Source of the DNA: JAUWCW01 sp030609125 [NCBI: Candidatus Rokuibacteriota bacterium]
GTDB taxonomy: Bacteria; JAUVQV01
Length of the DNA: 22,730 nucleotides
Direction of reading: 5' to 3'
NCBI GenBank assembly: GCA_030609125.1
Contig: JAUWCW010000003.1
Location: 1-22,730, forward strand
The notes under the pieces were generated by a model. That model was not told where the DNA came from, did no database searches, and was given only the letters and a program-made list of their open reading frames with translations. Shown here in pieces: positions 15,670 to 22,730 of this stretch. Numbering within the stretch: the first letter of the stretch is position 1; each line of letters starts with the position of its first letter. The position numbers and the translations under genes are program-made.

Positions 15670-16443
15670 GTGAAAGAATCCGCGGAGCGTCCCCGCCAGA
15701 CGGTTATCCTCGCCGCCGGCTTCGGAGAGCGCCTCGGAAGCCCGGACCACGGAACGCCCAAGCCGCTGATGCGCGTCTTCGGGAGGCCCCTCATCGAGTA
15801 CGCCATCGCCCAGGCCGCCGCCGCCGGGTGTGAAGAGGCGATCGTCGTCGTCGGCAACAGCGGCAGCGCGGTGCGGACGCACCTCGAGGGGGGCGGCCTT
15901 CCGCTGGAAGTCACCGTGGCGGTCAACCCCGAGTACCACCTGCCCAACGGCGTCTCCCTCCTGGCGGCGGAGCCATTTGTGAACGGACCGTTCTTCCTCC
16001 AGATGTCGGACCACCTCTTCGGCGAGCCGGTTCTCGCCCGCCTGGCCCACCCGGGCGCGGCGCCGCGGGGCTGCCCGCGCCTTCTTGTCGACGCCGATCC
16101 GGTCTACACCGACGACGGGGACTCCACCAAGGTCCGCCTCGGCGAGGGGAGGATAACCTCCATCGGCAAGGAGCTCGCCCGCTGGGATGCCGTCGACACC
16201 GGCTGCTTTCTCCTCGACGAGAGGGTGTTCGACGCCCTCAGGGAGGTCAAGGAGCCGGAGCAGAGGAGCGTCACCGCCGGCATGCAGCGGCTCATCGGCG
16301 CGAAGATCCTGGCCGGGGTCGCCCTCGAGGGCGTCACGTGGGTCGACGTCGACACCCCCATGGACCGGGAAAAGGCCGAGGAGCTCTTCGGCCGGGGCGG
16401 CCCCTACGGCGCCTTCCCCCCAATTCCCCGTCTCACTCTCTGA
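15670..16443 (+). CDS. Nucleotidyltransferase resembling inositol-1-phosphate cytidylyltransferase
   Basis: The 257-residue soluble enzyme shows the sugar-nucleotidyltransferase signature [12 protein letters not shown] (12-23) and the lysine of TPKPL (29-33). Later features match the cytidylyltransferase half of archaeal IPCT/DIPPS as I know it: [15 protein letters not shown] (86-100), MSDH (112-115), DSTKVRL and [19 protein letters not shown] (165-183), and VDVDTP (225-230). The expected reaction is CTP plus inositol-1-phosphate (or a related polyol phosphate) giving the CDP-polyol. That activated group is just what CDP-alcohol phosphotransferases use, and two are encoded upstream. The fused one retains only a broken copy of this same domain, so this enzyme probably supplies the activity in trans. 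The GTG start has no clear ribosome binding site and lies 13 nt after the radical SAM gene. The inositol specificity is inference. Confidence 0.85.
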   Translation: MKESAERPRQTVILAAGFGERLGSPDHGTPKPLMRVFGRPLIEYAIAQAAAAGCEEAIVVVGNSGSAVRTHLEGGGLPLEVTVAVNPEYHLPNGVSLLAAEPFVNGPFFLQMSDHLFGEPVLARLAHPGAAPRGCPRLLVDADPVYTDDGDSTKVRLGEGRITSIGKELARWDAVDTGCFLLDERVFDALREVKEPEQRSVTAGMQRLIGAKILAGVALEGVTWVDVDTPMDREKAEELFGRGGPYGAFPPIPRLTL

Positions 16444-16470
16444 TCCCGCTGTCAGGCACCCCTGTTTCAT

Positions 16471-16809
16471 TGTGTTCGGAACAAGATTGTGCAGGTCCTG
16501 GAGAATCTGCTCGGCAACGCGATCAAGTTTTCACCCGACGGCGGGAAGATTGCGGTCGGCGGCAGCGCGGAAGGGCGTTACTACCGGATCACCGTAACCG
16601 ACGAGGGGATCGGGATGACCCCGGAGCAGATCGGGAAGGTTTTTGACAAGTTTTACCGGGCGGACAATTCGAGTGCCGCCAGGGACGGCATGGGGCTCGG
16701 CATGAGTATCGTGAAGCATATTGTCGACAGTCACGGCGGCGGCATCAGGGTGGAGAGCGAACCGGGAAAAGGCACCGCCGTCTCTTTCACCGTGCCCCTT
16801 GCCGGCTAG
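16471..16809 (+). pseudogene. Histidine-kinase ATPase-domain fragment
   Basis: The open frame encodes the C-terminal catalytic domain of a sensor histidine kinase: N-box VLENLLGNAIKFS, G1 box DEGIGM, F-box VFDKFYRAD and G2 box GMGLGMSIVKHIVDSHGG, ending naturally at 16809. The sensor, membrane and His-phosphorylation (DHp) parts are absent; the frame upstream of about 16475 runs into non-kinase sequence that contains the repeat-like gtcaggcac. The first usable start is a GTG at 16489, already inside the N-box helix. ATP-binding residues look intact, but a protein lacking the phospho-accepting histidine would not be a normal kinase. I read it as the 3' remnant of a deleted gene, with the break near 16470. 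A functional stand-alone ATPase domain is less likely. Confidence 0.75.
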
Positions 16810-16842
16810 TGACACCCCATATCCGCCGAATGCAGGATACCC

Positions 16843-18861
16843 CTACCAGGCGATAGAAAGCCCCGCCGAGAAGTTCCTCTCCGGCGAGGGGAAAAAGCCC
16901 CTCTCCACCGGGAAGCCCCCCAGCGCCCCGTACTCGGAGTACTTCTCGTCCGTGGCGTTGTTGACGGTGACGTGGGCAACGAGGCTCTTCCACGCGTATT
17001 CGAGCTTCAGGTTCAGGACCGAGAAGTCGTCCTGCCTGTCGAAGTCGTTTCCGAAGTCCCCCACGAAGAGGCGCTCGCCGACGTAGATCCCCTCGACGAC
17101 GGCCGTTATCCCCCGGCCGGCGAAGAAGAGCGCCCGCAGGACGGCCTTGTTTTCCGGCACGTTGGGTACGTCTTTCCCGTCGAAGGCGCCTCCGTCGATG
17201 TCGGATGCCATATGGGCGTAGCTTCCGCTCAGCCCCAGCCACGGCCGGGGGGCGGCGTCGAAGGATATCTCGACACCTCTGCGCCGGGCGTCGCCGTCGA
17301 GGTTCTGGTTGGTGAAGGCGGCGGGGTTGAAGTAGATCTCGTCTTCCGTCGACGAGGCGAAGAGGTTGAGGTGGAGGTAGCTCTTCTCCCCGAGGTAGTG
17401 GCGGAAGCCGACTTCGAAACTGTCCGTCGTCTGCGCGGTGAGGTCGGTGGTGATGGTGCTGGTGAAGAAGTTGAAGATCTCGTCCAGGACGGGGTAGCGG
17501 AAGCTCCTGGAGTAGCTGAAGTAGGTGTAGGACCTGCCGCGGTAGGTGTAGTTCGCCCCGGCCATGAAGAGGTTCTCGTCCATGCCCGTGCCGTCGGGGC
17601 TGTCGGGGCCGCCGGGGCTGAAGGAGAAGTCCGCCCAGTCGTAGCGGTATCCCCCCGAGAGGTAAAGGCCCGGCTTCAGCTCCAGCTCGTCCTGGACGTA
17701 GAGGCCGTAGTTGTCCTTTTCGAGCTTGAAGATTCCCCCCGTCTCCTCCCCGAAGAAGATCGACTCGTTGGTGATGTCCTCCCTGTCGCCGTGGTAGTCG
17801 AAGCCGAGGGTCAGGGTGTTGTTCATGCCCCGCGGGGCGCTGTGGAAGATAAACTGGGGTGAGACGATGACCGTGTCGATGACGGTGTCGCCGGTGAAGT
17901 TGCCGCCCACGTAGGAGGCGAAGGAGAGGGCGTCGCGGCTGCGCCAGGTGAGGTCCAGCTTGAAGAGGCTGTCGTTGAGAAAGGCGTACTCCGCCCCCCC
18001 CTCCACGGCGTAGTCCTCGACTTCGACGAAGTCGTCGGGGTGGATCGTCTCGCGCCGCTGCGTCCCGGCGGCGAAGTCGCTCTCCTTGATGGCGCCGGGA
18101 AGGCCGGCGTCGTCGCGGTGATACCGCCCGCCCAGGTACAGGGAGAGGTCTTCGGCGGGCGTGTACGAGAGTTTCGCGTCCAGGTCCGTCGCCTCGTTGC
18201 CGCTGTTGTCGCGGTAGCCGTCGGAGGTCAGGTACTTGACCGCGAAGGAGCCGGCAAGGTCGTTCCAGCTTCCCCCCGCATAGGCCAGCCCCTTGAAGGT
18301 GTCGTAGCTTCCGGCGACGGCGCTGACGCCGCCCTCAGTCGGGCCCGCCTCGCGGGTGATGATGTGGATCACGCCGCCGGTGGCGTTGTCGCCGTAGAGG
18401 ACGCTGCCGGCGCCGCCGTGAAGGATCTCGATGCGCTTCACCCTCTCCAGGGGGATGAGCGTCCAGTCCGTGCCGCTCAAATCCGCCTGGTTCACCCTCC
18501 TGCCGTCGACGAGGACGAGGGTGTTGAGGGCGGCGGTCTCCCCGAAGCCGCGAAGGTCGACGGTGAAGTGCCGGTTGTTGCCGGCGATGTCGCTGACGTG
18601 GATGGACGCCACGCCCCGCAGAAGGTCCGGGATGTTGCGGGCGGTGGAGTTTCGTATCTCATCTTCGGTTATGACCGTCACCCTGGAAGGGACGGAGGAG
18701 ATGCCCTCGCGGTAACGGGCGGCGGTGACGACGATCTCCCGGGCCTTGCGGGCCTCAGGCTCCCCCGTGCGGGCGGCGTCGTCCGTCTGGGCGGCGAATG
18801 ACCGAAAGGGCTGCAGGGCGATGAAAAAAGAGACGGCAAATGCGGCACAGATGATCTTCAT
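16843..18861 (-). CDS. btuB: TonB-dependent outer-membrane receptor, probable cobalamin transporter
   Basis: The 672-residue protein has a Sec signal peptide (about 1-23, KIICAAFAVSFFIALQPF then cleavage near SFA-AQ), a TonB-box-like EIVVTA (about 42-47) and a plug domain containing RNIPDLLRGV, VDLRGFGE, NTLVLVDGRRVN and IEILHGGAGSVLYGDNATGGVIHII. The remainder alternates short beta-strand-like segments typical of the 22-strand barrel. The last residue is Trp after GLSIA, an aromatic end as expected for outer-membrane insertion. Size is slightly above E. coli BtuB (about 600). The cobalamin riboswitch in its leader is the main reason for the BtuB call; sequence alone says only TonB receptor. 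The Shine-Dalgarno GGAGG stands 6 nt before the ATG. It converges with the kinase remnant, and no periplasmic or ABC partner genes lie beside it. Confidence 0.9.
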   Translation of the reverse strand: MKIICAAFAVSFFIALQPFRSFAAQTDDAARTGEPEARKAREIVVTAARYREGISSVPSRVTVITEDEIRNSTARNIPDLLRGVASIHVSDIAGNNRHFTVDLRGFGETAALNTLVLVDGRRVNQADLSGTDWTLIPLERVKRIEILHGGAGSVLYGDNATGGVIHIITREAGPTEGGVSAVAGSYDTFKGLAYAGGSWNDLAGSFAVKYLTSDGYRDNSGNEATDLDAKLSYTPAEDLSLYLGGRYHRDDAGLPGAIKESDFAAGTQRRETIHPDDFVEVEDYAVEGGAEYAFLNDSLFKLDLTWRSRDALSFASYVGGNFTGDTVIDTVIVSPQFIFHSAPRGMNNTLTLGFDYHGDREDITNESIFFGEETGGIFKLEKDNYGLYVQDELELKPGLYLSGGYRYDWADFSFSPGGPDSPDGTGMDENLFMAGANYTYRGRSYTYFSYSRSFRYPVLDEIFNFFTSTITTDLTAQTTDSFEVGFRHYLGEKSYLHLNLFASSTEDEIYFNPAAFTNQNLDGDARRRGVEISFDAAPRPWLGLSGSYAHMASDIDGGAFDGKDVPNVPENKAVLRALFFAGRGITAVVEGIYVGERLFVGDFGNDFDRQDDFSVLNLKLEYAWKSLVAHVTVNNATDEKYSEYGALGGFPVERGFFPSPERNFSAGLSIAW

Positions 18862-18864
18862 GGC

Positions 18865-18879
18865 GGTCCTCCCTCGAGG
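18865..18879 (-). promoter_or_regulatory. btuB ribosome binding site with flanking palindrome
   Basis: GGAGGACC (18872-18865) is the btuB Shine-Dalgarno region, and it overlaps the end of a cctcgagg palindrome (18872-18879). GGAGGACC is complementary, with one bulge, to GGTCCATCC (18894-18886), the 3' strand of the riboswitch P1. Sequestration of the site is therefore possible. Confidence 0.5.
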
Positions 18880-18885
18880 TGTTCC

Positions 18886-19031
18886 GGATGGACCGGTCTT
18901 CCGGCTCAGGGCTTCCTACTCGCCGGCCTTCCCAGTGCGGGGTCTCCCGTACCAGTGGCCACTGCGGCTTTCGTTCCCTTTACGGCTGCGGGGCAGCGGG
19001 GGCTTCTCACCCCTCTTCCTCACGCCCATCC
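18886..19031 (-). promoter_or_regulatory. Cobalamin (adenosylcobalamin) riboswitch
   Basis: Read on the minus strand, the leader has the conserved B12 aptamer blocks in order: GAGGAAGAGGGGTGAGAAGC, CCCCCGCTGCCCCGCAGCCG with GTAA, then CACTGGTACGGGAGACC, CACTGGGAAGG, and the 3' block GAGTAGGAAGCCCTGAGCC with GGAAGACC. The P1 helix closes with GGATGG (19031-19026) against CCATCC (18891-18886). It ends 24 nt before the btuB ATG. There is no room for a terminator with a T-run, so control is probably at translation. Family members normally lower expression when cobalamin is plentiful. Confidence 0.93.
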
Positions 19032-19104
19032 ATTGTGGTTGACGTTATGTTGTTTCTCTCGGATCCCTCGCTTCCATATCACTCCTTTCTCCGTGTTTCG
19101 GGAC

Positions 19105-19132
19105 ATTGTATTCCCTCGCGGGAAATTATCAA
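19105..19132 (-). promoter_or_regulatory. Promoter of the riboswitch-btuB transcript
   Basis: On the minus strand TTGATA (19132-19127) and TACAAT (19110-19105) are 16 nt apart. The spacer contains the inverted repeat ttccc-tcgc-gggaa (19111-19124), a possible operator. Transcription would begin near 19098, about 65 nt before the aptamer. Confidence 0.65.
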
Positions 19133-19146
19133 GATATTTGACTTGA
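19129..19146. promoter_or_regulatory. Candidate operator between the divergent promoters
   Basis: tcaag-atatttga-cttga is an inverted repeat (5-bp arms, 8-nt centre), and tcaa-gatat-ttga inside it is also palindromic. It overlaps the -35 elements of both the btuB promoter and the tetR promoter. A dimeric repressor bound here could affect both directions. Confidence 0.4.
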
Positions 19147-19170
19147 CACGGGGTGAAGGGGCTGTATACT
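19143..19170 (+). promoter_or_regulatory. Strong sigma70-type promoter of the tetR-RND operon
   Basis: A perfect -35 TTGACA (19143-19148) and -10 TATACT (19165-19170) are 16 nt apart. Transcription should begin near 19177. Around the start is an imperfect direct repeat, tatacttctggacg (19165-19178) and tatactccaaacg (19181-19193), a possible second site for the TetR product. Confidence 0.75.
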
Positions 19171-19207
19171 TCTGGACGATTATACTCCAAACGTCTAAGC
19201 GAAGAAG

Positions 19208-19834
19208 ATGACAAGCGAGAAGAAGTGTTCGGTCTGTGACGGGGTGATCGCCGCCGCCCGCAAGCTCTTTGCCCGCTACGGCCACGCCAAGACCTCCGTG
19301 GAGGAGATCGCCCGGGAGGCGGGTCTTTCCAAGGCCACGGTCTACAACTACTTCTCGAACAAGGAGTCGGTCGTCGCCGGGGTCATCGAGTACGAACGCA
19401 AGGCGCTGATCGCGAAGCTCAGCCAGGCCGTCGAGGACGCCGGCGACCCCGTGCAGGCGCTGCGGGCCTTCTTTCTGACCCGCTTTCGGCAGGTCCGGAA
19501 GCACCAGCACGAGTACCGGGCGGGGAGGGAGGAGTATCGCCGCCACATGCCCCAGGTGTTCAGGGCCATCGAGAGAAACCGCCGGGAGGAGCGCAGGATC
19601 ATCGAGGGGGTGCTGCAGGCGGGCATCGAGGCGGGCGTCTTCCACCCCGTCAAAGACGCGGGCATAACCGCCGACGTCCTCTTCACGGCCATTCTCGGCC
19701 TCACGTTCCCCCTCTTCGGCAAAACCGTTCCCCGCTCGGCGGAAGAGCGGGTGGAGGAGCTGATTTCACTTTTTCTGACAGGTCTGTGCTCCGACCGGGA
19801 GCGAAAACGCCTACTCAAAGAGGAGCAGCAATGA
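19208..19834 (+). CDS. TetR/AcrR-family transcriptional repressor
   Basis: The 208-residue protein has the N-terminal TetR DNA-binding domain: VIAAARKLFARYGHAKTSVEEIA, then the helix-turn-helix REAGLSKATVYNYFSNKESVV (shown in part; about residues 30-56). The C-terminal half is the variable helical ligand and dimer domain (LQAGIEAGVF, TAILGLTFPLFG). Family members bind palindromic operators near their own genes and release them when a small molecule binds. The stop overlaps the start of the adaptor gene (ATGA), so regulator, adaptor and pump form one transcript, the standard arrangement for a self-controlled efflux operon. The operator is probably among the repeats at 19129-19193. N-terminal Cys7 and Cys10 (KKCSVCDG) are unusual for the family; whether they sense redox or metal is unknown. 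The ribosome binding site is weak (gaagaag). Confidence 0.93.
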   Translation: MTSEKKCSVCDGVIAAARKLFARYGHAKTSVEEIAREAGLSKATVYNYFSNKESVVAGVIEYERKALIAKLSQAVEDAGDPVQALRAFFLTRFRQVRKHQHEYRAGREEYRRHMPQVFRAIERNRREERRIIEGVLQAGIEAGVFHPVKDAGITADVLFTAILGLTFPLFGKTVPRSAEERVEELISLFLTGLCSDRERKRLLKEEQQ

Positions 19835-21129
19835 AGATCTCGGGATTCGCAGTGAGAACTGCCGTGGCGGCCCTTGTCGTGGCGGCCCTTCTTGGCGCTT
19901 GCGGCAAGGGCGACGAGAAGGGCGAGGAGACAGGTCAGCGCACGGCGGTGGCCGTCGCCGTCGAGGAGATCCGGCCCGGCCGGGTGGAGGACTGGCTCGA
20001 GCTGCCGGGCAAGATAGAGCCCTTCCGCCAGGTGACGGTCAGCGCCGAGGTCGGGGGTCTTCTGGAGTGGCAGGGAGTCGAGGAAGGGGACGCGGTGGTG
20101 AAGGGCGAGAAGCTGGCCGTCATCGACCGGGAGAACCTGGAGCTTCAGGTGAGGCAGGCCGAGCTTGCCCTGGACCAGGCCCGCCTCGCCGTGGAAGGGG
20201 CGGAGGTCGGTCTGGAGAGCGCCGCCGCCGGGGCGAAGCAGGCCGACGCGGTGCTGGCCCAGGCCGCCGCGATGGAGCGCAAGGCCCAGGCGGTCCGTGA
20301 TGAGAACGAGCGCGACCTGGAGCGGGGAAGGGTGCTTTACGAGGAGCGCCTGACCCCGAAGTCGCGGGTGGAAGAGCTCGAGATGGCCCTCGAGGCATCT
20401 TCCGCCGATCTGGCTTCCGCCGGGGAAGGGGTCAAGGCCGCCGGCGCCGGCAAAGAGGTGACGGCGGCGGGGGAGAGGAGTGCCGAAGCGGCGCTGCGGG
20501 CGGCACGGTCGATGGTGAAAACGGCGGAGGCGAACCTGGAGCAGGCCGGTCTCTTCCTGCGCCGGAGCACTATCGCCTCGCCCATCGACGGCATCGTGGA
20601 CCACACCTTCTTCGAGGCCGGCGAACTGGTCAAGGCCCAGGACCCCCTCCTCCGGGTCGTCCAGGTGCGGCCGGTGAAGGCGCTCTTTCACCTTCCCGAG
20701 AAGGACGTTCCTTTCTTGAGAATCGGTGCGGAAGCGGCGGTGACCGTCACCGCCGTGTCGCCCGAGCCCATCGAGGGGGCAGTCTCCCTCATCGGCGTCA
20801 CAACGGATCCGTCGACGAGCACCTACCGGCTCGAGGTGGACCTGCCGAACGGGGAGGGCGTCCTGCGCCCGGGCATGCTCGCCGAGCTTCGCCTGCTGCG
20901 GCAGGGGCTCGACGACGCCCTGAAGGTGCCGGCCTTCGCCGTCATCAGCGGGGCGACAGAATCGTTCCTCTTCGTCTACGAGGACGGCACGGCCCGGCGG
21001 CGCCCGGTGCGGGTGGGGATCATCGACGGGGACCTCGTGCAGATCACCGCGGGTGTCGACCCCGGAGACCGCGTCATCGTCAAGGGACAGCGGGACCTTG
21101 AGGACGGCCAGAGCGTGACCCTGCCATGA
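19831..21129 (+). CDS. RND efflux periplasmic adaptor (membrane fusion) lipoprotein
   Basis: The 432-residue protein starts at the ATG overlapping the tetR stop, with aaagaggag just upstream. It begins with a lipoprotein signal whose lipobox is L21-G-A-C24, so it is anchored by lipid in the inner membrane. Then come a barrel-sandwich half (ELPGKIEPFRQVTVSAEVGGLLEW), a long Ala/Glu/Arg-rich coiled-coil hairpin (about 105-240), the second half (STIASPIDGIVDHTFFEAGELV) and beta-barrel and membrane-proximal domains. Adaptors of this type link the inner-membrane pump to an outer-membrane TolC-type channel; no channel gene is in the window. The hairpin is long and rich in small residues. The frame is open upstream to 19786, but that would sit inside tetR and precede the signal peptide. 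Confidence 0.94.
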   Translation: MKISGFAVRTAVAALVVAALLGACGKGDEKGEETGQRTAVAVAVEEIRPGRVEDWLELPGKIEPFRQVTVSAEVGGLLEWQGVEEGDAVVKGEKLAVIDRENLELQVRQAELALDQARLAVEGAEVGLESAAAGAKQADAVLAQAAAMERKAQAVRDENERDLERGRVLYEERLTPKSRVEELEMALEASSADLASAGEGVKAAGAGKEVTAAGERSAEAALRAARSMVKTAEANLEQAGLFLRRSTIASPIDGIVDHTFFEAGELVKAQDPLLRVVQVRPVKALFHLPEKDVPFLRIGAEAAVTVTAVSPEPIEGAVSLIGVTTDPSTSTYRLEVDLPNGEGVLRPGMLAELRLLRQGLDDALKVPAFAVISGATESFLFVYEDGTARRRPVRVGIIDGDLVQITAGVDPGDRVIVKGQRDLEDGQSVTLP

Positions 21130-22730
21130 TCCTCTCCGACGCCGCCATCCGCCACCGCACGACGGTCTTCGTCCTGCTGGTCATCATCGTCTTCATGGGG
21201 CTCTCCGCCTACAGCTCGCTGCCGCGCGAGTCCTCCCCGGACATCAAGATACCCTTCATGAACATCGTCACCGTCTACCCCGGCGTCTCCCCCGGCGACG
21301 TCGAGACCCTCCTCACCATCCCGATAGAGAACGAGCTGAAAAACCTGCGCGACGTGGAGGCGATCACCTCCGTGTCGGCCGAGGGGGCCTCGATCATCAC
21401 CATCGAGTTCGAGCCGAGCGTGGATCTCGATTTCGCTCTGCAGAAAGTGAAGGAAAAGGTCGATTCCGCCGCGCCCGACCTCCCCGAGGACGCCGAAGAG
21501 CCGATGGTGCTGGAGATCACCACCTCCGAGTTTCCGATCATGCAGATCAACATCGCCGGCGAGGTGGGGCTGGTGAGGCTCAAGGACATCGGGGAGGACC
21601 TTCAGGACCTGATCGAGGGTATCCGCGGCGTGCTGCGCGTGGAGCTCGTCGGCGGCGTGGAGAGGGAGATCCGGATCGAGTACGACCCCCGGCGCCTGGC
21701 GGGCTACGGCCTCTCGCCCAACGACATCGTCCGGGCGGTCCGGGCGGCGAACGTCAACATTCCCGGCGGGAGCCTGGAGCTGGGAGAGGCGGAGTACCTC
21801 CTGAGGGTCCCGGGGGAGTTCGAGGACCCGGCGGAGATCAACGACCTGGTGCTGCGCCAGGACCGGGGAAGGCCGGTTTACGTCCGGGACGTGGCGGTGG
21901 TGGTCGACGGCTACAAGGAGGTGGAGACCATCTCCCGCTACAACGGGCGTCTGAGCGTGTCGCTTTCGGTGCAGAAGAGGGCGGGGGAGAACATCGTCCG
22001 GATCTGCGACGAGGTGCGGGAGCTGCTGGAGAAGGAGGGACCGGATCTGCCGGTGGGGGTGGAGATGACCGTCGTCTTCGACGAGTCGAAGGACATCCGC
22101 AACATGGTGGCGGACCTGGAGAACAACATTCTCAACGCCCTCTTCCTCGTCGTGGGCGTCATCTTCTTCTTCATGGGTCTGGTCAACTCCATCTTTGTGG
22201 CCCTCGCCATCCCCATTTCCATGCTCATATCCTTCGCCGTCCTGAGCGCCCTCGGCTACACGCTCAACATCGTGGTGCTCTTCAGCCTCATCCTCGCCCT
22301 GGGGATGCTCGTCGACAACGCCATCGTCATCGTGGAGAACATCTACCGGCACCGGCAGGAAGGAAAGGACCGGGTGGACGCGGCCATCACGGGGACGTCG
22401 GAGGTCGCCTGGCCGGTCATCACCTCCACGGCCACGACCCTCTGCGCCTTTTTCCCCATGATCTTCTGGCCTGGGATCATGGGCGAATTCATGTCCTATC
22501 TGCCGCGGACGCTCATCATCACCCTCTCGGCGTCGCTCTTTGTCGCCCTGGTGATCAACCCCACCCTCTGCGCGGCCTTCATGCGGGTTACGCACGACCC
22601 GAAAAAGGACAAGAAGCGTGGGGGGATGACGCGCTTCACGGACCTGTACGTGCGGTTCCTCGGCTTTGCCCTCGACCACCACGTCGCCTCCCTGGTCTTT
22701 TCGGCGGGGCTGCTGGTGGGCATCATTCTG
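21126..22730 (+). CDS. RND (AcrB-type) inner-membrane efflux pump, N-terminal half
   Basis: The ATG at 21126 overlaps the adaptor stop (ATGA). The 535 codons seen cover about half of a normal 1,000-1,050-residue pump; the rest is beyond the window. After TM1 (about 12-33) come the porter subdomains (PGVSPGDVETLLTIPIENEL, 53-72), then TM2-TM6. The proton-relay helix reads LGMLVDNAIVIVENIYR, with D397 followed by Asn398 where AcrB has two aspartates (D407/D408). The single-Asp form is common in the broad HAE-type branch that includes many uncharacterised pumps. The substrate is not readable: hydrophobic drugs, bile-like acids or self-made lipids are all possible. It is expected to work as a trimer with the encoded adaptor and an outer-membrane channel encoded elsewhere or further downstream. 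Confidence 0.95.
   Translation, partial: MILSDAAIRHRTTVFVLLVIIVFMGLSAYSSLPRESSPDIKIPFMNIVTVYPGVSPGDVETLLTIPIENELKNLRDVEAITSVSAEGASIITIEFEPSVDLDFALQKVKEKVDSAAPDLPEDAEEPMVLEITTSEFPIMQINIAGEVGLVRLKDIGEDLQDLIEGIRGVLRVELVGGVEREIRIEYDPRRLAGYGLSPNDIVRAVRAANVNIPGGSLELGEAEYLLRVPGEFEDPAEINDLVLRQDRGRPVYVRDVAVVVDGYKEVETISRYNGRLSVSLSVQKRAGENIVRICDEVRELLEKEGPDLPVGVEMTVVFDESKDIRNMVADLENNILNALFLVVGVIFFFMGLVNSIFVALAIPISMLISFAVLSALGYTLNIVVLFSLILALGMLVDNAIVIVENIYRHRQEGKDRVDAAITGTSEVAWPVITSTATTLCAFFPMIFWPGIMGEFMSYLPRTLIITLSASLFVALVINPTLCAAFMRVTHDPKKDKKRGGMTRFTDLYVRFLGFALDHHVASLVFSAGLLVGIIL

Noticed and set aside
19020-19214. Minus-strand 64-codon ORF ahead of the riboswitch
   Set aside because: It would start upstream of the predicted btuB promoter and overlaps both promoters and the aptamer's 5' end; no coding signal is seen.
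19786-19830. Upstream extension of the RND adaptor
   Set aside because: It lies inside tetR and would place 15 residues before a textbook lipoprotein signal; the ATG at 19831 has a good ribosome binding site.
1-22730. CRISPR array, tRNA or rRNA genes, complete insertion sequence
   Set aside because: No regularly spaced repeats, cloverleaf-like segments, ribosomal RNA stretches or transposase motifs were found on either strand by reading; a tRNAscan or IS database search could still find weak cases.

Overview
The window is GC-rich, tightly packed chromosomal DNA from a Gram-negative bacterium: it encodes a TonB-dependent outer-membrane receptor, a lipoprotein adaptor and an RND pump. Many starts are GTG, and the aspartyl-tRNA synthetase has the residues typical of a non-discriminating enzyme. 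An anaerobe-leaning lineage such as Desulfobacterota or a relative is plausible, but no taxonomic marker proves it.

Layout. Positions 1-1400 (minus): a NusG-paralogue antiterminator followed by a TauE/SafE-type permease that runs off the left edge. 1544-2821 (plus): a gamma-carbonic-anhydrase-type hexapeptide protein abutting a family 2 glycosyltransferase. 3045-7307 (plus): a zinc-ribbon/Yip1-like membrane protein, aspS and a DUF2079-like membrane protein, closed by a strong intrinsic terminator (7334-7367). A 174-bp imperfect palindrome (7370-7543) follows at once.

The centre, 7558-16443, is the most unusual part. It is a same-strand cluster of a radical SAM enzyme; a single protein joining a degenerate nucleotidyltransferase remnant, a CDP-alcohol phosphotransferase and a second radical SAM domain; a lipid-linked-glycan-type flippase; a GT4 glycosyltransferase; a second CDP-alcohol phosphotransferase; a third radical SAM enzyme with extra C-terminal cysteines; and a nucleotidyltransferase resembling inositol-1-phosphate cytidylyltransferase. 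My reading is a pathway that makes a CDP-polyol (possibly CDP-inositol), transfers the polyol phosphate to an alcohol or lipid, modifies the product by radical chemistry, glycosylates it and flips it across the membrane. Product and substrates are inferred, not shown.

Right part. A histidine-kinase ATPase-domain fragment (16471-16809) looks like a decayed gene. Facing it is a TonB-dependent receptor, probably BtuB, whose leader carries a cobalamin riboswitch (18886-19031, minus). A compact divergent control region (19105-19170) drives this receptor one way and, the other way, a TetR regulator, an RND adaptor lipoprotein and an RND pump, the three overlapping by ATGA junctions; the pump is cut by the right edge.
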